Positions 44,139-45,858 of a DNA stretch of 45,858 nucleotides are shown here, piece after piece. Each line of letters starts with the position of its first letter. Position 1 is the stretch's first letter. The stretch comes from Pseudomonas viridiflava (GTDB taxonomy: Bacteria; Pseudomonadota; Gammaproteobacteria; Pseudomonadales; Pseudomonadaceae), in assembly GCF_900580675.1 (NCBI RefSeq), contig NZ_UTBG01000080.1, positions 1 through 45,858 of the forward strand. The letters run 5' to 3'. The position numbers and the translations under genes are program-made. Under the pieces are notes generated by a model. It did no database searches and was not told the DNA's origin. It was given only the letters and a program-made list of their open reading frames with translations.

Positions 44139-44741
44139 TTAACTGGGAGGATACGCCGTCATAGCTTTTTGCACCGCCTGGCGCAACGCATCGCCCCGCT
44201 CACTGAGGCTGCCCTGGCTGCCGGTTTCTGCGCTGGCACTCCACACCGGCTGCCCCGTGCGGGCATCGAACAGGTTGACGCGAACTACCACGACCTGGAC
44301 CTCATAGGTGCGCACAATCGGCACCGAGTTGTACATGCCATAGCCGTTGCCATAGCGGTTATACCCGCCGTAACCGTAGCCGTAGTCATCCTGGACTTGC
44401 TTGAGACGCTTCTCCAGTCGCACATCTGCGCTTACAAAAAGGTCCGCAGGGCGATTGTCATGCAACGGGCGCAGGCCACGCTGGTCGAGCGCGCCGCTGA
44501 CCGCCTCGGCCACTTGCGCCGAATCCGCCCACGCCGTGCCCGCCGGGAGCTGGCCATTGCGCCAGGCCCAATTGCGGTAGGCGCCATAGTCGCGCACCGG
44601 CGCCGGGTAAGCGCTGGCATCAAAGGTGTTGGCCGCCTGCGCCGGGGCGGGCGGGAGCGGCGCGGACGCGGCCACATAGGGGTTGGGACTGGAACAGGCA
44701 GCCAATCCAAGGGACATCAAGACCAAACAGAGACGACGCAT
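44139..44741 (-). CDS. DUF4136 lipoprotein, paralogue
   Basis: A 200-residue lipoprotein, lipobox LGLAAC (Cys16), followed by a Pro/Ala-rich linker of about 20 residues. It shares the layout of its neighbour: [41 protein letters not shown], a Tyr/Gly-rich loop ([17 protein letters not shown]) and [17 protein letters not shown]. The two probably arose by tandem duplication. Function unknown. It starts 17 bp from the cmoM end, counted on the opposite side of a very short gap. Confidence 0.84.
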   Translation of the reverse strand: MRRLCLVLMSLGLAACSSPNPYVAASAPLPPAPAQAANTFDASAYPAPVRDYGAYRNWAWRNGQLPAGTAWADSAQVAEAVSGALDQRGLRPLHDNRPADLFVSADVRLEKRLKQVQDDYGYGYGGYNRYGNGYGMYNSVPIVRTYEVQVVVVRVNLFDARTGQPVWSASAETGSQGSLSERGDALRQAVQKAMTAYPPS

Positions 44742-44765
44742 TTCGACCTCCGCAGACTGGGCCGC

Positions 44766-45515
44766 TTATACCGGACGGCAGATCCAGTGCAAATAACGCC
44801 CAAGCCCCGCAAAGCTTGGGTGACGACGGTGAGCGAGTTCCATCTCCACGAGTTCCTGCAAATCGGCGCGGGCCTGGAATTCCACCGGCATATAGTCGTG
44901 AAATACGCGGACACCACTTTGGCTTTCGACCTGCCAAAGCCCTGCGAGTTGCGCCGCCAACTCTCGCGGGTCGAGCGGCTGTTGCGGGGTAAGGCTTTGC
45001 TTCTCGCCGGCCATGTCGTTCTTGCGCATTTTGCGGAAGTGGCCTTTGAGCAAATTGCGATAAATCAGCGCATCGCGGTTATAGAACGCCAGCGACAGCC
45101 AGCCACCGGGCACCGTCAGTTGGTGCAGCACCGGCAGGATCGCGTGGGGCTCGGCCAGCCATTCCAGCACGGCGTGGCACAGCACCAGGTCGTAGGGTTC
45201 GGTGAGCTGGCCAAGCAAGTCTTGCCAGGGCGCGTGGATAAAGGTCGCCGTCTGCCCGGCGTCGGCGAAGCGTTGGCGCGCGCCGTCGAGCATCGGCCCG
45301 GCAGGCTCGGCCAGGGTCACCTGATGCCCACGCTCGGCGAGCCACAGCGACATATGCCCCAGGCCTGCGCCGATATCCAGCACGCGCAACGGGCGATCCG
45401 GCAGGGTTTCGACCAGGTCGGCCTGAAGCACTGCCAGGCGAATTGCACCTTTTGCGCCACCGTAGATTTTCTCTGCGAAGCGCGTGGCCAACTGGTCGAA
45501 ATGACGGTCACTCAT
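44766..45515 (-). CDS. cmoM: tRNA 5-carboxymethoxyuridine methyltransferase CmoM
   Basis: A 249-residue SAM-dependent methyltransferase, close in length and sequence to E. coli CmoM (SmtA): FDQLATRFAEKIYGGAKGAI at the start, the SAM motif LRVLDIGAGLGHMSL, LVLCHAVLEWLAEP and SLAFYNRDALIYRN. It methylates cmo5U34 of tRNA to mcmo5U. The ATG at 45515 overlaps the mazG-like stop by eight bases, so the two are translationally coupled. A longer form with TTG is less likely. Confidence 0.92.
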   Translation of the reverse strand: MSDRHFDQLATRFAEKIYGGAKGAIRLAVLQADLVETLPDRPLRVLDIGAGLGHMSLWLAERGHQVTLAEPAGPMLDGARQRFADAGQTATFIHAPWQDLLGQLTEPYDLVLCHAVLEWLAEPHAILPVLHQLTVPGGWLSLAFYNRDALIYRNLLKGHFRKMRKNDMAGEKQSLTPQQPLDPRELAAQLAGLWQVESQSGVRVFHDYMPVEFQARADLQELVEMELAHRRHPSFAGLGRYLHWICRPV

Positions 45516-45816
45516 GGGCAAACCGCCGCTCGCTGTCGGCCAGTTTGGCGCGCACCACCTCGTTCATGTCCAACCCCAGCTCACTGCACAGCAACAGTAG
45601 GTACAGCACGATATCGCCGACTTCCTGCCCGGCATGCGCGAGTGTGTCGGCGGGTAGCTGGCGGGACTGGTCCTCGGTCAGCCACTGGAAAATTTCCACC
45701 AGTTCGGCCATTTCCACGCTGGCGGCCATGGCCAGGTTTTTCGGGCTGTGGAACTGCTTCCAGTCGTTCTTATCGCGGATGCGGTGCAGGCGTTCGGTGA
45801 GGTGTTCGAGGTTCAT
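45508..45816 (-). CDS. MazG-like nucleotide pyrophosphohydrolase
   Basis: A 102-residue all-alpha NTP pyrophosphatase (RS21-C6/MazG-like). The Mg2+-binding pair of motifs is visible: SVEMAELVEIFQW and GQEVGDIVLYLLL. It would hydrolyse (d)NTPs, probably non-standard or dCTP-like ones, to the monophosphate. The ATG at 45816 follows CAGGAGCC. It is first in a transcript with cmoM. The substrate is not readable. Confidence 0.9.
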   Translation of the reverse strand: MNLEHLTERLHRIRDKNDWKQFHSPKNLAMAASVEMAELVEIFQWLTEDQSRQLPADTLAHAGQEVGDIVLYLLLLCSELGLDMNEVVRAKLADSERRFAHE

Positions 45817-45858
45817 GCGGGGGCTCCTGAAGGTGTATAGCTTCGGGGGGAATAGACT

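Overview
The window is a high-GC chromosomal segment from a member of the Pseudomonas fluorescens group. The evidence is gene content and order matching known Pseudomonas loci (bauRAC, copA-cueR, a RIO kinase next to a thiolase/FabG4/MaoC module, and flp-tad-rcp with PprA/PprB), GC-rich codon use, and three copies of the REP palindrome typical of fluorescent pseudomonads. No phage, insertion sequence, CRISPR array, tRNA or rRNA gene body is visible.

Left edge (1-290): a minus-strand promoter with a perfect -10 box and a GC-rich discriminator. It matches the upstream region of a Pseudomonas rRNA operon reading out of the window. Nucleobase and beta-alanine block (291-11664): bauC, bauA and the divergent LysR regulator bauR (beta-alanine breakdown), a XanQ-like purine permease, a RutR-like TetR regulator, an IMPACT-family protein, an SDR, 8-oxoguanine deaminase, a Ca2+/H+ antiporter and a COG1816 adenine deaminase. 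Small-molecule and regulator block (11794-16528): an ArsR-type regulator, a LysR regulator divergent from a monooxygenase and a quinone-reductase-like gene, a 57-residue orphan and a Bcr/CflA exporter. Copper block (16618-19994): copZ on one strand, an unknown periplasmic protein, copA and cueR on the other, with two CueR-type operators. Then a RIO kinase and a CoA-linked three-gene module (thiolase, FabG4-like, HtdX-like; 20130-24755).

Surface-structure block (25049-43457): an unusual glycine-rich lipoprotein next to a TpsB-family outer-membrane transporter, a receiver-only response regulator, the Flp pilin, the Tad assembly operon (rcpC-rcpA-tadZ-tadA-tadB-tadC-tadD plus a small DUF3613 gene), the regulator PprB, the prepilin peptidase FppA, a TadE pseudopilin, the sensor kinase PprA, and TadG. 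FppA would mature Flp and probably TadE, RcpA/TadD would form the outer-membrane channel, TadA/B/C/Z the inner-membrane motor, and PprA/PprB would switch the locus on. The right end (43536-45816) has two DUF4136 lipoproteins, the tRNA methyltransferase CmoM and a MazG-like pyrophosphatase.

The most unusual element is the lipoprotein/TpsB pair (25049-28432). The presumptive cargo has a lipobox and no visible TPS secretion domain, and it consists of imperfect hydrophobic glycine-rich repeats. It sits beside the Tad pilus genes, which suggests a second surface-display route in the same locus. A repeated GACTAATACT element upstream of flp and pprB is a candidate PprB operator.
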